64,000 nt of DNA from Mesorhizobium loti (GCF_002858745.1 NZ_PJRO01000022.1:47681-111680), one strand, 5' to 3'; counted from the first letter of the stretch, positions 1 through 8,422 are shown. The notes: generated by a model from the letters alone, not told the origin. Numbers and translations: made by a program.

Positions 1-101
1 GTCAAGATTGGTCTCCTGAAACCGGCCACGGTGGCGTGATCCTGAATGGCTGGCATATGGCTGACGGAGCATGCCGTGCGCATTCAGACCATCTGATGAT
101 T

Positions 102-115
102 TTGATTTCGCTCAA
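102..115 (+). promoter_or_regulatory. FixK/FNR-type box
   Basis: TTGATttcgCTCAA fits the TTGAT-N4-ATCAA consensus with one mismatch. It lies about 160 bp upstream of the flavin-binding protein start at 270, farther than a classic -41.5 site, so the transcript would have a long leader. The first 269 bases hold no convincing gene, only this box and the tandem repeat at 220-271. Confidence 0.5.
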
Positions 116-219
116 GGCCGCAGAAAGAGCGTTCCGGTATAAGTCGAAACTGCGTCCGAGCCGCCAAGCTCGTGCGAGCCCAACCCAATCCATCGGCAGC
201 CAATGGGTGGCTGGCCGCT

Positions 220-271
220 GCCCTAAAGGGCAGGGAGGTACACATGCCCTAAAGGGCAGGGAGGTACACAT
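220..271 (+). repeat. 26-bp tandem repeat duplicating a ribosome-binding site and ATG
   Basis: Two perfect, adjacent 26-bp units (220-245 and 246-271). Each contains the short inverted repeat GCCCTaaAGGGC, then GGGAGG and ACAT completing an ATG with the next G. The second ATG (270) starts the real gene. The first (244) opens a two-codon ORF, ATG CCC TAA. The duplication therefore places a second Shine-Dalgarno site and a mini-ORF directly upstream of the true start. Confidence 0.9.
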
Positions 272-722
272 GCTGATACGTTCGCTGAGCAATCTGGAGT
301 GCACTCATCTGCTAATTTCGACGCGGGTTGGTCACCTGGCCTGCGCGAAAGACAGCATCCCCTATGTGGTGCCGATCTATTTTGCCTTTGAGCACAACTA
401 TCTTTACGCCTTTTCCATGCCGGGCAGGAAAATCGACTTCATGCAAGCCAATCCAAAGGTCTCGGTCTGCGTTGAAGAGCATGGCAAGGGCCGCGAGTGG
501 AAAAGTGTCATCGTCGACGGTTCTTATGAAGAGCTGCCGGACCGCCTTGGTCACAAGCAGCAACGCGATCACGCCTGGTCGTTGCTGAGCAAGCATCTGG
601 ATTGGTGGGAACCCGGTGGTCTCAAACCGGTGACCCCGGCTCTCTCCGATCATTCCGATCATGTCTTCTTCCGGGTCTTTGTCGATCAGGTGTCGGGGCG
701 TGAGGCTAAAGAAACGATCTGA
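270..722 (+). CDS. Pyridoxamine 5'-phosphate oxidase-like FMN-binding protein
   Basis: This 150-residue protein resembles the pyridoxamine 5'-phosphate oxidase-like split-barrel family (NimA-like flavin proteins). Visible family features are an early strand ending GHLACAKDSIPYVVP, the stretch YLYAFSMPGRKIDFM expected to contact flavin phosphate, and a second strand with VCVEEH and SVIVDGSYEEL. The start at 270 has GGGAGG at 259-264. An upstream in-frame ATG at 36 lacks support and would pass through the FixK-type box and tandem repeat. These proteins are probably cytoplasmic flavin or F420-type reductases; the substrate is unknown. Such genes are common in FixK/Dnr-type stress islands, which fits the context. 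Confidence 0.75.
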   Translation: MLIRSLSNLECTHLLISTRVGHLACAKDSIPYVVPIYFAFEHNYLYAFSMPGRKIDFMQANPKVSVCVEEHGKGREWKSVIVDGSYEELPDRLGHKQQRDHAWSLLSKHLDWWEPGGLKPVTPALSDHSDHVFFRVFVDQVSGREAKETI

Positions 723-829
723 GATGGGGCGGGTTGGCGCGGTCACGGGCCGTAGCGTACCTGCCTGGACGTTAGGGCAGGGCGGCTTGCAGCCAGCCAG
801 GCCCGGTCAGGGCCGATTGGATAGAGAAG

Positions 830-2092
830 ATGGAAACACTTCCCTTTCGTCTAGGCCTTGCGCTCGCGATTGGTCTGCTTGTCGGTTTCGAGCGTGGATG
901 GCGCGAGCGCGACGAACCCGATCACAGCCGCACCGCTGGCATACGCACCTTCGGAATCACCGGACTTCTCGGTGGAATCTTCGCAGCCCTCTCACAGGCG
1001 GTGGGCTCGAGCGCGGTTTTGATCGCTGGCTTTATCAGTTTTGCAGCGATCTTTACCCTCTACAAGATGCGGGAAGCTGCCTCTGAAGTCGACTTCAGCG
1101 CTACCGGACTGATCGCTGGCCTCAGTGTCTTCGCACTCGGCGCCTTGGCGGTCGTGGGAGACATGCAAACGGCGGCAGGAACAGGAGCAGCCCTTGCTGC
1201 CGTGCTTGCAAGCCGGGAATATCTGCACGGCATGCTCAAACGCCTGACATGGACCGAACTGCGATCGGCGCTGATCCTGGCCGTCATGACGGCAGTCATC
1301 CTGCCTCTTTTGCCAAACCGGACAATTGATCCTTGGGCAGCGCTGAATCCACGGGAAATCTGGCTTTTCACCGTCCTGACTGCCGCGATCTCCTATCTCG
1401 GCTACATCGCAGTGCGCATTTTCGGCGCGACGAGGGGTCTCGTGGTCAGCGCCGCCAGCGGGGCGTTGATCTCCTCGACAGCGGTCACCCTTGCCCTTGG
1501 CCGCAGTGCCAAGAGCGGCGACGCGGCGGCACCCATGGCCGGTGCAGCGTCGCTTGCGGCTTTGGTGTCTATCTTGCGTGTGTGCCTCGTCGTGGCCGTC
1601 ATCGAGCCGACGGTGCTTGCGTCGATCTGGTTGGCGGCCTTCACCGCGGCGGCGACATTCGCTGCCGGCGGAGCAATCTTGCTCTACAGGGGGGCGGATG
1701 GTGCCGCCCTTGAGGCATCCCACCGCAGCCCTTTCGACTTGGGCCCGCTGCTGCTGTTTGCGCTGATGCTGGCAGTGGTGTCGGTTTTGAGCAGCGCGAT
1801 TGCCCTCCATGTCGGTACGTCAGGGCTGCTGGTGACGTCGGCGCTGTCGGGCGCCGTCGACGTCGACGTGGCGGTGCTGAGCGCCTTGCGTTTGGTTGGA
1901 ACTGCGGCGAGCGTCGATGGCGTGGCCAGAGCGGTCCTGGCCGCAATGGCCATCAATGCCTTGTTGAGGGTAGCGATAGCGGTGATCGCCGCTCCGCTGC
2001 GCTTCTGGTTTCCCTTGCTCAGCGCAACGCTGCTGGCCCTGGGTTTGGCGGCAGCGGTGTTCGTCGTGACAATTTCCCCACCACCGTTTTGA
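830..2092 (+). CDS. MgtC/SapB and DUF4010 family membrane protein
   Basis: A 420-residue, very hydrophobic protein with about a dozen membrane segments. The N-terminal part (residues 1-130) has the MgtC/SapB signature GLLVGFERGWRER followed by RTFGITGLLGG. The rest matches the DUF4010 extension. MgtC proteins are linked to low-magnesium survival and to regulation of ATP synthase or P-type ATPases, but the biochemical role of the DUF4010 fusion is unknown. The MgtA-like ATPase at 9273 gives a possible magnesium connection. The start is ATG at 830, preceded by AGAGAAG. Confidence 0.8.
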   Translation: METLPFRLGLALAIGLLVGFERGWRERDEPDHSRTAGIRTFGITGLLGGIFAALSQAVGSSAVLIAGFISFAAIFTLYKMREAASEVDFSATGLIAGLSVFALGALAVVGDMQTAAGTGAALAAVLASREYLHGMLKRLTWTELRSALILAVMTAVILPLLPNRTIDPWAALNPREIWLFTVLTAAISYLGYIAVRIFGATRGLVVSAASGALISSTAVTLALGRSAKSGDAAAPMAGAASLAALVSILRVCLVVAVIEPTVLASIWLAAFTAAATFAAGGAILLYRGADGAALEASHRSPFDLGPLLLFALMLAVVSVLSSAIALHVGTSGLLVTSALSGAVDVDVAVLSALRLVGTAASVDGVARAVLAAMAINALLRVAIAVIAAPLRFWFPLLSATLLALGLAAAVFVVTISPPPF

Positions 2093-2152
2093 TGCCGATC
2101 AAAGCACGTTTGTCACGAGCCGCGCATTTTGAGCGGGAGAAAGGAAATCATC

Positions 2153-2539
2153 ATGACCCTTGTGACCGATCTGACCCCGAAATTCCGCCATGTTCGGCTT
2201 CTGCTTGCACGCGAAAAGGGACATCCCGGAGGAGATCAGAAGGCGGGTTACGACCTGTTGGTGCCGCTGGACGACAGCGGCCATCTCGATCCTCACGAAT
2301 GGAAGACCCATCAGGCCGTTTGCCGGGTCCGGCGCTTCAGCGATGAAGGGTCGGCACAGATAGGACAGCTGCGTCGCAAGCCGGGCGGCCAATGGTACTT
2401 CGACTATGAGGAGGGCGACCGCGACGATGAAATTGGCTTTCGGCTCGGCGCAGAACGCTTTGTCATCGGCGAATATGTCTCCATCGGCAAGAAGGATGAG
2501 TTGCACACCTACCAGGTGGCGCGCGTCGAAAAGCCTTAG
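2153..2539 (+). CDS. Conserved hypothetical protein, 128 aa
   Basis: A soluble, charged protein without signal peptide or membrane segment. I do not recognise a domain. It is rich in short beta-type stretches, such as YDLLVPLDDSGHLDPHEW and GQWYFDYEEGDRDDEIGF. ATG at 2153 is preferred to 2129 because AAGGAAA lies just upstream. It follows the MgtC/DUF4010 gene by about 60 bp on the same strand and may be cotranscribed. A small hydrolase or ligand-binding protein is possible, but nothing in the sequence decides it. Confidence 0.65.
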   Translation: MTLVTDLTPKFRHVRLLLAREKGHPGGDQKAGYDLLVPLDDSGHLDPHEWKTHQAVCRVRRFSDEGSAQIGQLRRKPGGQWYFDYEEGDRDDEIGFRLGAERFVIGEYVSIGKKDELHTYQVARVEKP

Positions 2540-2648
2540 CCTGCGCAGGCTGGTGGCGACGGCTCCAGTCAATATGTATTTTCACGCTGTCTGAGCCGGA
2601 TCCCGACAGTCCTGGCGGATTATGCTCTGCACCTTGCCTGACATTGGA

Positions 2649-3497
2649 TCAGAATCGATAGGTCATACCCAAAACAGGTCCGCTTAGCTGCGTATCGTAG
2701 ACGTGACCGCCATGGTCGTAGTCGACATCAAGCGCCTTGTACCCGAGCGAGGCCGAGAAGTGATCGTTGAAGGCATAGTTGACGGTCGCAAGCGCTGACC
2801 ATGTGAGATCGGACCCAGCGCCGAAGCCGCCGATGTCTGCCTGCGCCTGCAACGACAGTTTTTCGGTCAGGGGAAGGAATGCACGAAGCCCCACGACAGG
2901 GTCGATCCATCCGAAGCTCTCGCCATGCGTAGCCGATACCGTTCCGATCAGAGGATGATTTGCCGTTACCGTCACGTTGTTCGAGATGTGCCAGAAGCGC
3001 GCGCCACCAAGCGCATCGAGCGTGAATTGCGGCGTGTCGATAATGCGGTAGCCGCCTTGCAGCGTTGCCATGAACTGTTTGGTGTCTACCGTTGCGTCGA
3101 CGTTTGCGCCCGGCGGTATCACTGCGCCCAGTCCTGGAATCTGCATCGCCGGTAGCGGGCCGCTGCCATGGCTGTCGGTGGTGTCGACATACATGACGTC
3201 GCCCGAGAAGACGAACCGGTCATAACGCGCCCATACATTGACGAAGCCGCCGAGATTGAGGTCGTCCATAACGTCCGAGAATGACTTTTCGACGCCGATG
3301 GTCGGTCCACGGCGGAATGGCGATATGTTGCCGTCGAGGCCGGCGGCCCACATGTAGGGGGTGACCTGCAACGACCAGTTCGGACGCTCGGCCGGGATGA
3401 ACGCTGTTTCTTGCGGGTGGTCAGAACGCACATCCACAGCATAGGCAGCCTGGCCGCTACACAGACCCAAAACAACGGCAACTGCAAATCTGTTCAA
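2649..3497 (-). CDS. Outer-membrane beta-barrel protein
   Basis: A 282-residue protein with an N-terminal Sec signal (MNRFAVAVVLGLCSGQAAYA). It then shows alternating amphipathic strands (for example WSLQVTPYMWAAGLDG, FVNVWARYDRFVFSGDVMYVDT, FTLDALGGARFWHIS) and ends in Phe (GMTYRF), as expected of an outer-membrane barrel. The start codon is TTG at 3497, supported by AAGGGGG six bases upstream. It lies 11 bp downstream of the amidohydrolase, so the two probably form an operon. The transported compound, if any, is unknown. Confidence 0.75.
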   Translation of the reverse strand: MNRFAVAVVLGLCSGQAAYAVDVRSDHPQETAFIPAERPNWSLQVTPYMWAAGLDGNISPFRRGPTIGVEKSFSDVMDDLNLGGFVNVWARYDRFVFSGDVMYVDTTDSHGSGPLPAMQIPGLGAVIPPGANVDATVDTKQFMATLQGGYRIIDTPQFTLDALGGARFWHISNNVTVTANHPLIGTVSATHGESFGWIDPVVGLRAFLPLTEKLSLQAQADIGGFGAGSDLTWSALATVNYAFNDHFSASLGYKALDVDYDHGGHVYDTQLSGPVLGMTYRF

Positions 3498-3508
3498 CGG
3501 AACCCCCT

Positions 3509-4966
3509 TCAGAATGAAAGCGTATTCTTGTGGATGCGCCCGTCTTTCATGACGAGCTTCATCGTCTGCTCGGGATCGGCGATCAGCGAAATCTCCTTGA
3601 GCGGGTCACCATCGACCACGAGGAGATCGGCATAGGCGCCGGCCTCGATCCGGCCGATCTTTCCCGGATAGGGATTGCGTGGTCCGGAAAGGCCGGCCAG
3701 TTCCGCATTGCCGCTGGTCAGGAGTTTCAGCACGTCCGCGGCGTCGTACCACCGAGCAAACTTGGCGAGTTGCTTGCCCTGGGTCGCTGTGCCCTTGGGG
3801 TTGAAGAGGATGTCGGTGCCAAGGGCCATCTTGACGTTATGCTTGCGGCCCAACTCGACGGCCCGTGCCGTTCCGTCCGCGATCATCTGCTGCTGCGCAC
3901 GCTGCTCGGGCGATGCGTAGGTGTTGGCATCCTCATCGGCGAGGAATGGCTGGATGCTCCACCACGCGCCCACATCCGCGATGCGCTTCACGGTCTCCTC
4001 GTCGGCAAGCTGGCCATGCTCGATTGACTTTACGCCGCACGCCAACGCGCGCTGGATGCCGGCGGAGGTGTAGGTGTGGACGCAGACATAGGTGCCCCAA
4101 TCGGCCGCCGCGGAGACCGCAGCTTTCATCTCGGCCTCAGAATATTGGAGCGCGTCGATAGGATCGTATGCGGAGGCGACACCGCCACCGCCCATGATCT
4201 TGATCTGGCTGGCGCCGAGCATGAGTTGTTCGCGCACGCGGCGCAGTACCTCTGCTTCGCCATCGGCAATCGCTGAGATACCTGCCTGTTCGGCCACACT
4301 GAGGTCGCTTTGCGATGTGCGCGGCAAATCCGTTCGCATGCGAAAATCGCCATGACCCGAAGTCTGCGAAATCATCGCGCCAGACGGATAGATGCGTGGT
4401 CCGGCGATGCGTCCCTCGTCAATGGCGCGCTTCAAGGCAAACGACGGACCGCCGACGTCTCGCACGGTCGTGAACCCCCGTAGCACCGTGCGCTCAGCTT
4501 CCTGTGCGGCAAGGAGATGGACGTAGGGGATGTCGGCTGTCATCGCCACCAGTTGCGAGATGCCGGCAAGGATCGAATGCCAATGCGCGTCGATCATTCC
4601 AGGCATCAGGGTGCGCCCGCCACAATCGATTGTGTCCACATCGGCGACCGCTTCTGCCGAGGGCACCAGAGCTTTGATGAGTTTGCCTTCGACCAGCACG
4701 CTCCGGCCCTGGACGAGCTTGCTGTTGGTGCCGTCGAAAATGTTCACATTCCTGAGCAGGAGTGGCCTGACGGCAGCTTGTGCGAAAGCGGAGTTGACGA
4801 GACCGAGAGCGGGAGCAGCCAGGCTCGCCACGACCCCTTTCAGCACCGAGCGGCGCGACAACCCCGCACCGACACGTTCAAGCAATTGCCGGGCTTGCGG
4901 GCTATGGCAGGCACATGCCGAGCCATGGGTTAGATGCCGGTACTTCTGACCAAGGCGCAGCAGCAA
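3509..4966 (-). CDS. Tat-exported metal-dependent amidohydrolase
   Basis: An amidohydrolase-superfamily protein of the imidazolonepropionase/dipeptidase type. Metal-binding features are DAHWHS after a GMI turn, an internal IEHG histidine and LGTD near the C-terminus. A twin-arginine signal (RRSVLKGVVASLAAPALGL) is preceded by about 35 residues including HGSACACHSP. I place the start at TTG 4966 because GGAGGGAG lies six bases upstream; a longer open frame to 5155 has no such site. The product is about 485 aa, periplasmic, substrate unknown. The neighbouring barrel gene (2649-3497) suggests uptake or processing of an external compound. Confidence 0.75.
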   Translation of the reverse strand: MLLRLGQKYRHLTHGSACACHSPQARQLLERVGAGLSRRSVLKGVVASLAAPALGLVNSAFAQAAVRPLLLRNVNIFDGTNSKLVQGRSVLVEGKLIKALVPSAEAVADVDTIDCGGRTLMPGMIDAHWHSILAGISQLVAMTADIPYVHLLAAQEAERTVLRGFTTVRDVGGPSFALKRAIDEGRIAGPRIYPSGAMISQTSGHGDFRMRTDLPRTSQSDLSVAEQAGISAIADGEAEVLRRVREQLMLGASQIKIMGGGGVASAYDPIDALQYSEAEMKAAVSAAADWGTYVCVHTYTSAGIQRALACGVKSIEHGQLADEETVKRIADVGAWWSIQPFLADEDANTYASPEQRAQQQMIADGTARAVELGRKHNVKMALGTDILFNPKGTATQGKQLAKFARWYDAADVLKLLTSGNAELAGLSGPRNPYPGKIGRIEAGAYADLLVVDGDPLKEISLIADPEQTMKLVMKDGRIHKNTLSF

Positions 4967-4980
4967 GATAAGCTCCCTCC

Positions 4981-5324
4981 ATCCTCTCGCATTCGTTTTT
5001 TGCCAACTGCACAAGAACAAATCAAGATTTAGTCTCGATATATTCACCGAGGAATAACGCCGGCGATGTGTCGGGGGGCCAGGCGCGTCTGTCGCGTGGT
5101 CTTCTTCGCTCTGTGTTGCGCGGGTAAGCGGCTCGAGTTCGCCAGCGCGAGGCACTGCCGCACGTCATAGGCAGGGCGACCGAAGGGTACGCTTGGGCGA
5201 ACTGAACACATCGCTTGCCGGCGCGGCGGCCGAAAATGGCAAGTGTTTTGCACCCGGCAAGGCTGGCAGGCTCCATGCAATCGGTGTAGTTTAGCGGGCA
5301 TATTCCCGTGGTAGGGAAGTCCTT
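4981..5324. other. Intergenic stretch without convincing gene
   Basis: Short open frames on both strands show no recognisable protein, no good ribosome-binding site and no RNA-gene structure that I can identify. It probably contains the promoter of the divergent amidohydrolase operon. Confidence 0.4.
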
Positions 5325-5444
5325 ATGGACCGGTTCATCTCACAGGCCAATATCGCGTATTTCGAGGATCTGCTCGCCCGTGAGAGGTGGGAAACTCGAA
5401 ATCATGGAACAAAGCGAAAGCGCTCTCGCAAAACCCCTGAGTGA
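5325..5444 (+). CDS. Possible small rhizobial protein, 39 aa
   Basis: ATG at 5325 is preceded by AGGGAAG at good spacing. The first 20 residues (MDRFISQANIAYFEDLLARE) resemble the start of very short proteins common in Rhizobiales that begin MDRFI-x-x-ANI. The tail (RWETRNHGTKRKRSRKTPE) is basic and unlike that family, so the gene may be frameshifted or decaying after residue 20. It is a tentative call from pattern memory, with no function to propose. Confidence 0.4.
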   Translation: MDRFISQANIAYFEDLLARERWETRNHGTKRKRSRKTPE

Positions 5445-5546
5445 ATTCAGTTAAACGACGAAGCACTGAGCGAGGATCACCCATGGTTCCACGCCCGGCG
5501 TTTCACTCGCTGGGCAACGAGCTGGTTGGCACATGCCTTAACTCCG

Positions 5547-5579
5547 GCTCTTGCGCCCGGGCCCCCAGGGCGCAAGAGC
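5547..5579. other. 12-bp perfect inverted repeat (hairpin)
   Basis: GCTCTTGCGCCC (5547-5558) pairs perfectly with GGGCGCAAGAGC (5568-5579) across a 9-base loop. No T-run follows on either strand, so it is not a standard Rho-independent terminator. It could be an mRNA structure, a small RNA element or a protein-binding site. Confidence 0.6.
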
Positions 5580-5817
5580 TTGAGGTCAGCAGACCTGCCC
5601 CGATAGTGGTCTTGCCGAGCTGCCTCGGCTTGCCGAAGCCCCCCGTCTTCGCGCTCGCATGGTCATTCATGCTCGCTCCATCGGGACCAGTATCCAAGCA
5701 CTCACCGCTTCGGCCATCCTTGATCCGCGTCAAGCTGTCGTCCAATGAGCCTGGGCGCTCTGCAGGTCCACATCTGTTGCCGATGGAATAGTCGTCGGGC
5801 GCGCGGATGGCCGAAAA

Positions 5818-5831
5818 ATGATTCAAATCAA
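5818..5831 (+). promoter_or_regulatory. FixK/FNR-type box
   Basis: ATGATtcaaATCAA matches the consensus with one mismatch (A for T at the first base). Its centre (5824.5) is 41.5 bp upstream of the ATG at 5866, exactly the spacing of a class II activator site to a transcription start. This would make the downstream message leaderless. Confidence 0.5.
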
Positions 5832-5865
5832 GGCGCCAGGGTTGAGCTTTGATCAGACTGGCTCA

Positions 5866-6081
5866 ATGTGGAAACCTGTCACAAATGCGCCCTTTGGCCG
5901 AGACCTCCAGCTGGCCGTCATCGATGACGATGGCGTGCACGCGTTGGTGTTCGCCTGTCAGAGGGAGCTCGCTGGCTGGCGTAGCGTCGTCACCGGCGCC
6001 CACGTTGACATTCGCCCAACCCACTGGCGTGTCTGGGATCCACAGACAGCGATGGATGAGACGTCGTCAAAAGCGCCTTAG
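5866..6081 (+). CDS. Small conserved protein, 71 aa
   Basis: The core (APFGRDLQLAVIDDDGVHAL, then VDIRPTHWRVWD) resembles a family of small hypothetical rhizobial proteins of the form PFxRDLELAVIDxDGxHALVFPC...DxxPTHWRxW. I therefore take it as a real gene. The start MWKPVTNAPF at 5866 fits the family N-terminus. The earlier ATG at 5818 lies inside the FixK-type box. No Shine-Dalgarno site is visible. It converges with fixJ, overlapping its end by four bases. The role is unknown, but the box suggests induction under low oxygen. Confidence 0.6.
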   Translation: MWKPVTNAPFGRDLQLAVIDDDGVHALVFACQRELAGWRSVVTGAHVDIRPTHWRVWDPQTAMDETSSKAP

Positions 6082-6689
6082 CCGTTCAAGTCGGCAATCA
6101 AAGCCATGCGGACCAAATGCGAAAGGCTGCCGGCGCCCATCTTGTTCATCACATTGGCCCTGTGGATTTCGACAGTACGTGGACTGATCCCCAGGTCATA
6201 GGCGATCGTCTTGTTCGGCAAGCCGGAAACGAGTCCGTCCAGGACCTGGCGTTCTCGTTGCGAAAGCGTGGACAGGTGTTTGCGGATATCGGCTGCCTGT
6301 GCGTTGACCGCGGCTACCGGATCGCGGTTGTTCAGGGCTGCGTGAATGGCATCGATCAGCATCTGATCATCGAATGGCTTCTCGATGAAATCGGTGGCGC
6401 CTTCCTTCATTGCTTGCACTGCCAGGGCCACGTCAGCGTGTCCGGTTATGATGATTACCGGCACCGCATCCCCCCGTGCTTTGAGTCGCCGAAGGAATTC
6501 AATGCCGTCGATACCGGGCATACGCACGTCGGAAACGATGCAGCCATGAACCTCCTTGGGCTCGTTGGTGAGGAAAGCCGTTGCGGAGTCATGCAGCCGG
6601 ACTGCGAAGTCGGCGGTTGCGAGGAGAAATCCCAAAGACTTTCGCACGTCGACATCGTCGTCGACGACGTGAACGACACTGTCAGTCAC
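6078..6689 (-). CDS. fixJ: FixJ two-component response regulator
   Basis: A 203-residue transcription activator phosphorylated by FixL. The receiver domain has acidic residues D10/D11, phospho-acceptor D54 (VSDVRMPG) and K104 (IEKPF). The C-terminal LuxR-type helix-turn-helix contains LSQRERQVLDGLVSGLPNKT and SPRTVEIHRANVMNKM. The start is GTG at 6689, overlapping the fixL stop by eight bases (GTGACTGA), with GAGG just upstream, so translation is coupled. FixJ normally activates fixK; a matching site lies upstream of the fixK here (13536-13549). Confidence 0.93.
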   Translation of the reverse strand: MTDSVVHVVDDDVDVRKSLGFLLATADFAVRLHDSATAFLTNEPKEVHGCIVSDVRMPGIDGIEFLRRLKARGDAVPVIIITGHADVALAVQAMKEGATDFIEKPFDDQMLIDAIHAALNNRDPVAAVNAQAADIRKHLSTLSQRERQVLDGLVSGLPNKTIAYDLGISPRTVEIHRANVMNKMGAGSLSHLVRMALIADLNG

Positions 6690-8337
6690 TTGCCACCTCG
6701 TCCTTTTCGACGGTGCGCAACGTGAACCTGAAGGCCGTCCCGCCACCGGGCGCAGCTTCGGCCCAGATATGACCGCCATGCGCCTCGACAATGGTGCGGC
6801 AAATGGACAGACCCACGCCCATCCCCTGTTTCTTGGTCGTGACGAAGGGCTGGAAAAGTTGCGCGGAAACTTCCGGCGCCAGTCCAGGACCTGTATCAAT
6901 GACACTCACTTGCGCCATCCCATTCCGCTGTGCCGCTGTTACGATCCGCAGTTCGCGGCGAGATGTACCTTGCATGGCCTCCACTGCGTTTCTCATCAGA
7001 TTCAGCAGGACCTGCTGGATCTGGATCCGGTCGGTGAGAACAAGCTCGGCTGCGGGGTCGAGATCATAAATCACGCGCACATTCGCTTCCTTTGCTCCCA
7101 CCAGAGCAAGCGAAGACGCATCTTCGATCAGCGTTGGCAAATGTTCAATCTGTCGTTCGCTCTCTCCTCGCGCGACAAAGTCTCTCAGGCGGCGGATCAC
7201 CACTCCGGCACGCAAGGCCTGATCCGCTGCACTGTCGACAGCCTCCCTTGCCAGGGTGATGTTTTCGCTGTTGCCTTTTTCAAGGAGACGGCGGGTGCCT
7301 TTCAGATAATTCGCAATGGCGGTAAGCGGTTGATTTATCTCGTGCGCCAGCGTGGAGGCCATTTCTCCAAGCGCAGTGAACCTTGCCATGTGGAATAGCT
7401 CCTGTTGCTGCTCCTGCATCCTGGCTTCGGTCCTGTGGCGCTCCGTCAGATCGCGGCAAAACCCGGTGAAGAAGCGACCCGTCCCGGGGTGCATTTCGCC
7501 AACCGAAAGTTCCATGGGGAATGTCGAGCCATCCTTGCGCATGCCAGTGACCGTGCGGCCAAGCCCGATGATCCGGCGTTCTCCTGTGGTCAGATAGCGA
7601 TGAACGTAACCGTCATGTTCCTCCCTGTAAGGCGCAGGCATCAGAATATTGACGTTTTGGCCGATAACTTCGCTCGCGCTGTAGCCGAACAACATCTCGG
7701 CGGCTGCGCTGAAAGACTGGACGATACCACGTTCGTCGATGACAACCATCGCGTCGGGAACTGTCGCAAGGATCGAGCGCAAATGGTCTTCGCGCAGGCG
7801 CAGGGCAGCATTCGCGAACGACAACTCGCTGACGTCTGTACCCTGAACGAATATCGCCGTGATCTTTCCGTCCTTCGCCCGGATCGGCTGATAGACGAAG
7901 TCCAGGATCCGTTCTTCCGAAGCACCGGTTTCGGCGTTGCGCAGGACGACCTTGACGTTGCGGCCCAGATAAGGCTCGCCGCTGTCGCCGACACGGTCAA
8001 GCTGTTCGAAAAATCCCTGCCCCTCAAGCTCTGGCAGTGCATCGCGGACCGTTCTGCCAACAACCTGCCTATGCCCGATCAGTCGCTGGTAGGCTCCGTT
8101 GGCCAGCTGAAAAACATGGCCGGGCTCACTGAGCAGCGCCATGAAGCCTGGAGCCTGCTCAAACATCAGCGCGAGGAGCTCGTGTTCGGGCACGCTTGGA
8201 TGCTCAGCATCACGATACCGCGCAGGCACCGGGGGGATAGTGCCGGACGGGATCTGGTCCTTGCTGTTCACAGCAGTCTCCGGATCGAGAAAGAGCCATT
8301 GGTCTAGCATCCAATCGCATGAGAGCGAAATGGTCAT
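6682..8337 (-). CDS. fixL: FixL oxygen-sensing haem PAS histidine kinase
   Basis: About 551 residues: a first PAS domain (about 60-170), a haem PAS domain (about 185-300), then a HisKA/HATPase kinase. In the second PAS the expected proximal haem ligand is His241 (EEHDGYVHRY). Arg247 and Arg261 (IIGLGR) match the signalling arginines of Bradyrhizobium FixL. The phospho-accepting histidine is H332 (STLAHEINQPLTA), and the ATP-binding boxes NLMRNAVEAM, DTGPGLA and GMGVGLSI are intact. It is a soluble type without membrane segments. The start is uncertain: 8337 (MTISL) and 8310 (MLDQW) are possible, neither with a good ribosome-binding site. It should inactivate FixJ in oxygen and phosphorylate it without. 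Confidence 0.92.
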   Translation of the reverse strand: MTISLSCDWMLDQWLFLDPETAVNSKDQIPSGTIPPVPARYRDAEHPSVPEHELLALMFEQAPGFMALLSEPGHVFQLANGAYQRLIGHRQVVGRTVRDALPELEGQGFFEQLDRVGDSGEPYLGRNVKVVLRNAETGASEERILDFVYQPIRAKDGKITAIFVQGTDVSELSFANAALRLREDHLRSILATVPDAMVVIDERGIVQSFSAAAEMLFGYSASEVIGQNVNILMPAPYREEHDGYVHRYLTTGERRIIGLGRTVTGMRKDGSTFPMELSVGEMHPGTGRFFTGFCRDLTERHRTEARMQEQQQELFHMARFTALGEMASTLAHEINQPLTAIANYLKGTRRLLEKGNSENITLAREAVDSAADQALRAGVVIRRLRDFVARGESERQIEHLPTLIEDASSLALVGAKEANVRVIYDLDPAAELVLTDRIQIQQVLLNLMRNAVEAMQGTSRRELRIVTAAQRNGMAQVSVIDTGPGLAPEVSAQLFQPFVTTKKQGMGVGLSICRTIVEAHGGHIWAEAAPGGGTAFRFTLRTVEKDEVASD

Positions 8338-8346
8338 CGTGGGATT

Positions 8347-8360
8347 TTGACGAGCATCAA
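8347..8360 (+). promoter_or_regulatory. FixK/FNR-type box upstream of stress protein
   Basis: TTGACgagcATCAA lies between divergent fixL and the universal stress gene. Its centre is about 70 bp upstream of the ATG at 8423, which allows a -41.5 promoter and a leader near 28 bases. It is only about 16 bp from the fixL start at 8337, too close to activate that gene, though FixK could block it. Confidence 0.65.
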
Positions 8361-8422
8361 TGCATTGCGCATCCAAACGGTGTGAATGGGTGGCTCTCCA
8401 TCATCCGCAGCAAGGTGTCGCC

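Larger units (their letters stand above)
5445..5865. other. Intergenic stretch with a strong hairpin
   Basis: I see no credible gene between the small ORF and the 71-aa gene. The stretch holds a 12-bp perfect inverted repeat (5547-5579) and a FixK-type box near its right end (5818-5831). Open frames on both strands here look like shadows. Confidence 0.4.

Noticed and set aside
992..1810. Long minus-strand open frame opposite the MgtC/DUF4010 gene
   Set aside because: Composition is that of an antisense shadow (rich in Arg, Gln, His, Cys) with no family features; the plus-strand gene is clear.
5441..5826. Overlapping 107-116 aa open frames on both strands
   Set aside because: No ribosome-binding site or recognisable protein pattern, and they run through the strong hairpin at 5547-5579.
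7550..7640. Apparent loss of the haem histidine in FixL (ERRIIGLGR where Bradyrhizobium has DPHIIGIGR)
   Set aside because: The proximal haem ligand is the histidine of HDxY earlier in the domain, and it is present (EEHDGYVHRY). The position with Arg corresponds to a non-ligand residue that, as I recall, is also Arg in Sinorhizobium FixL.
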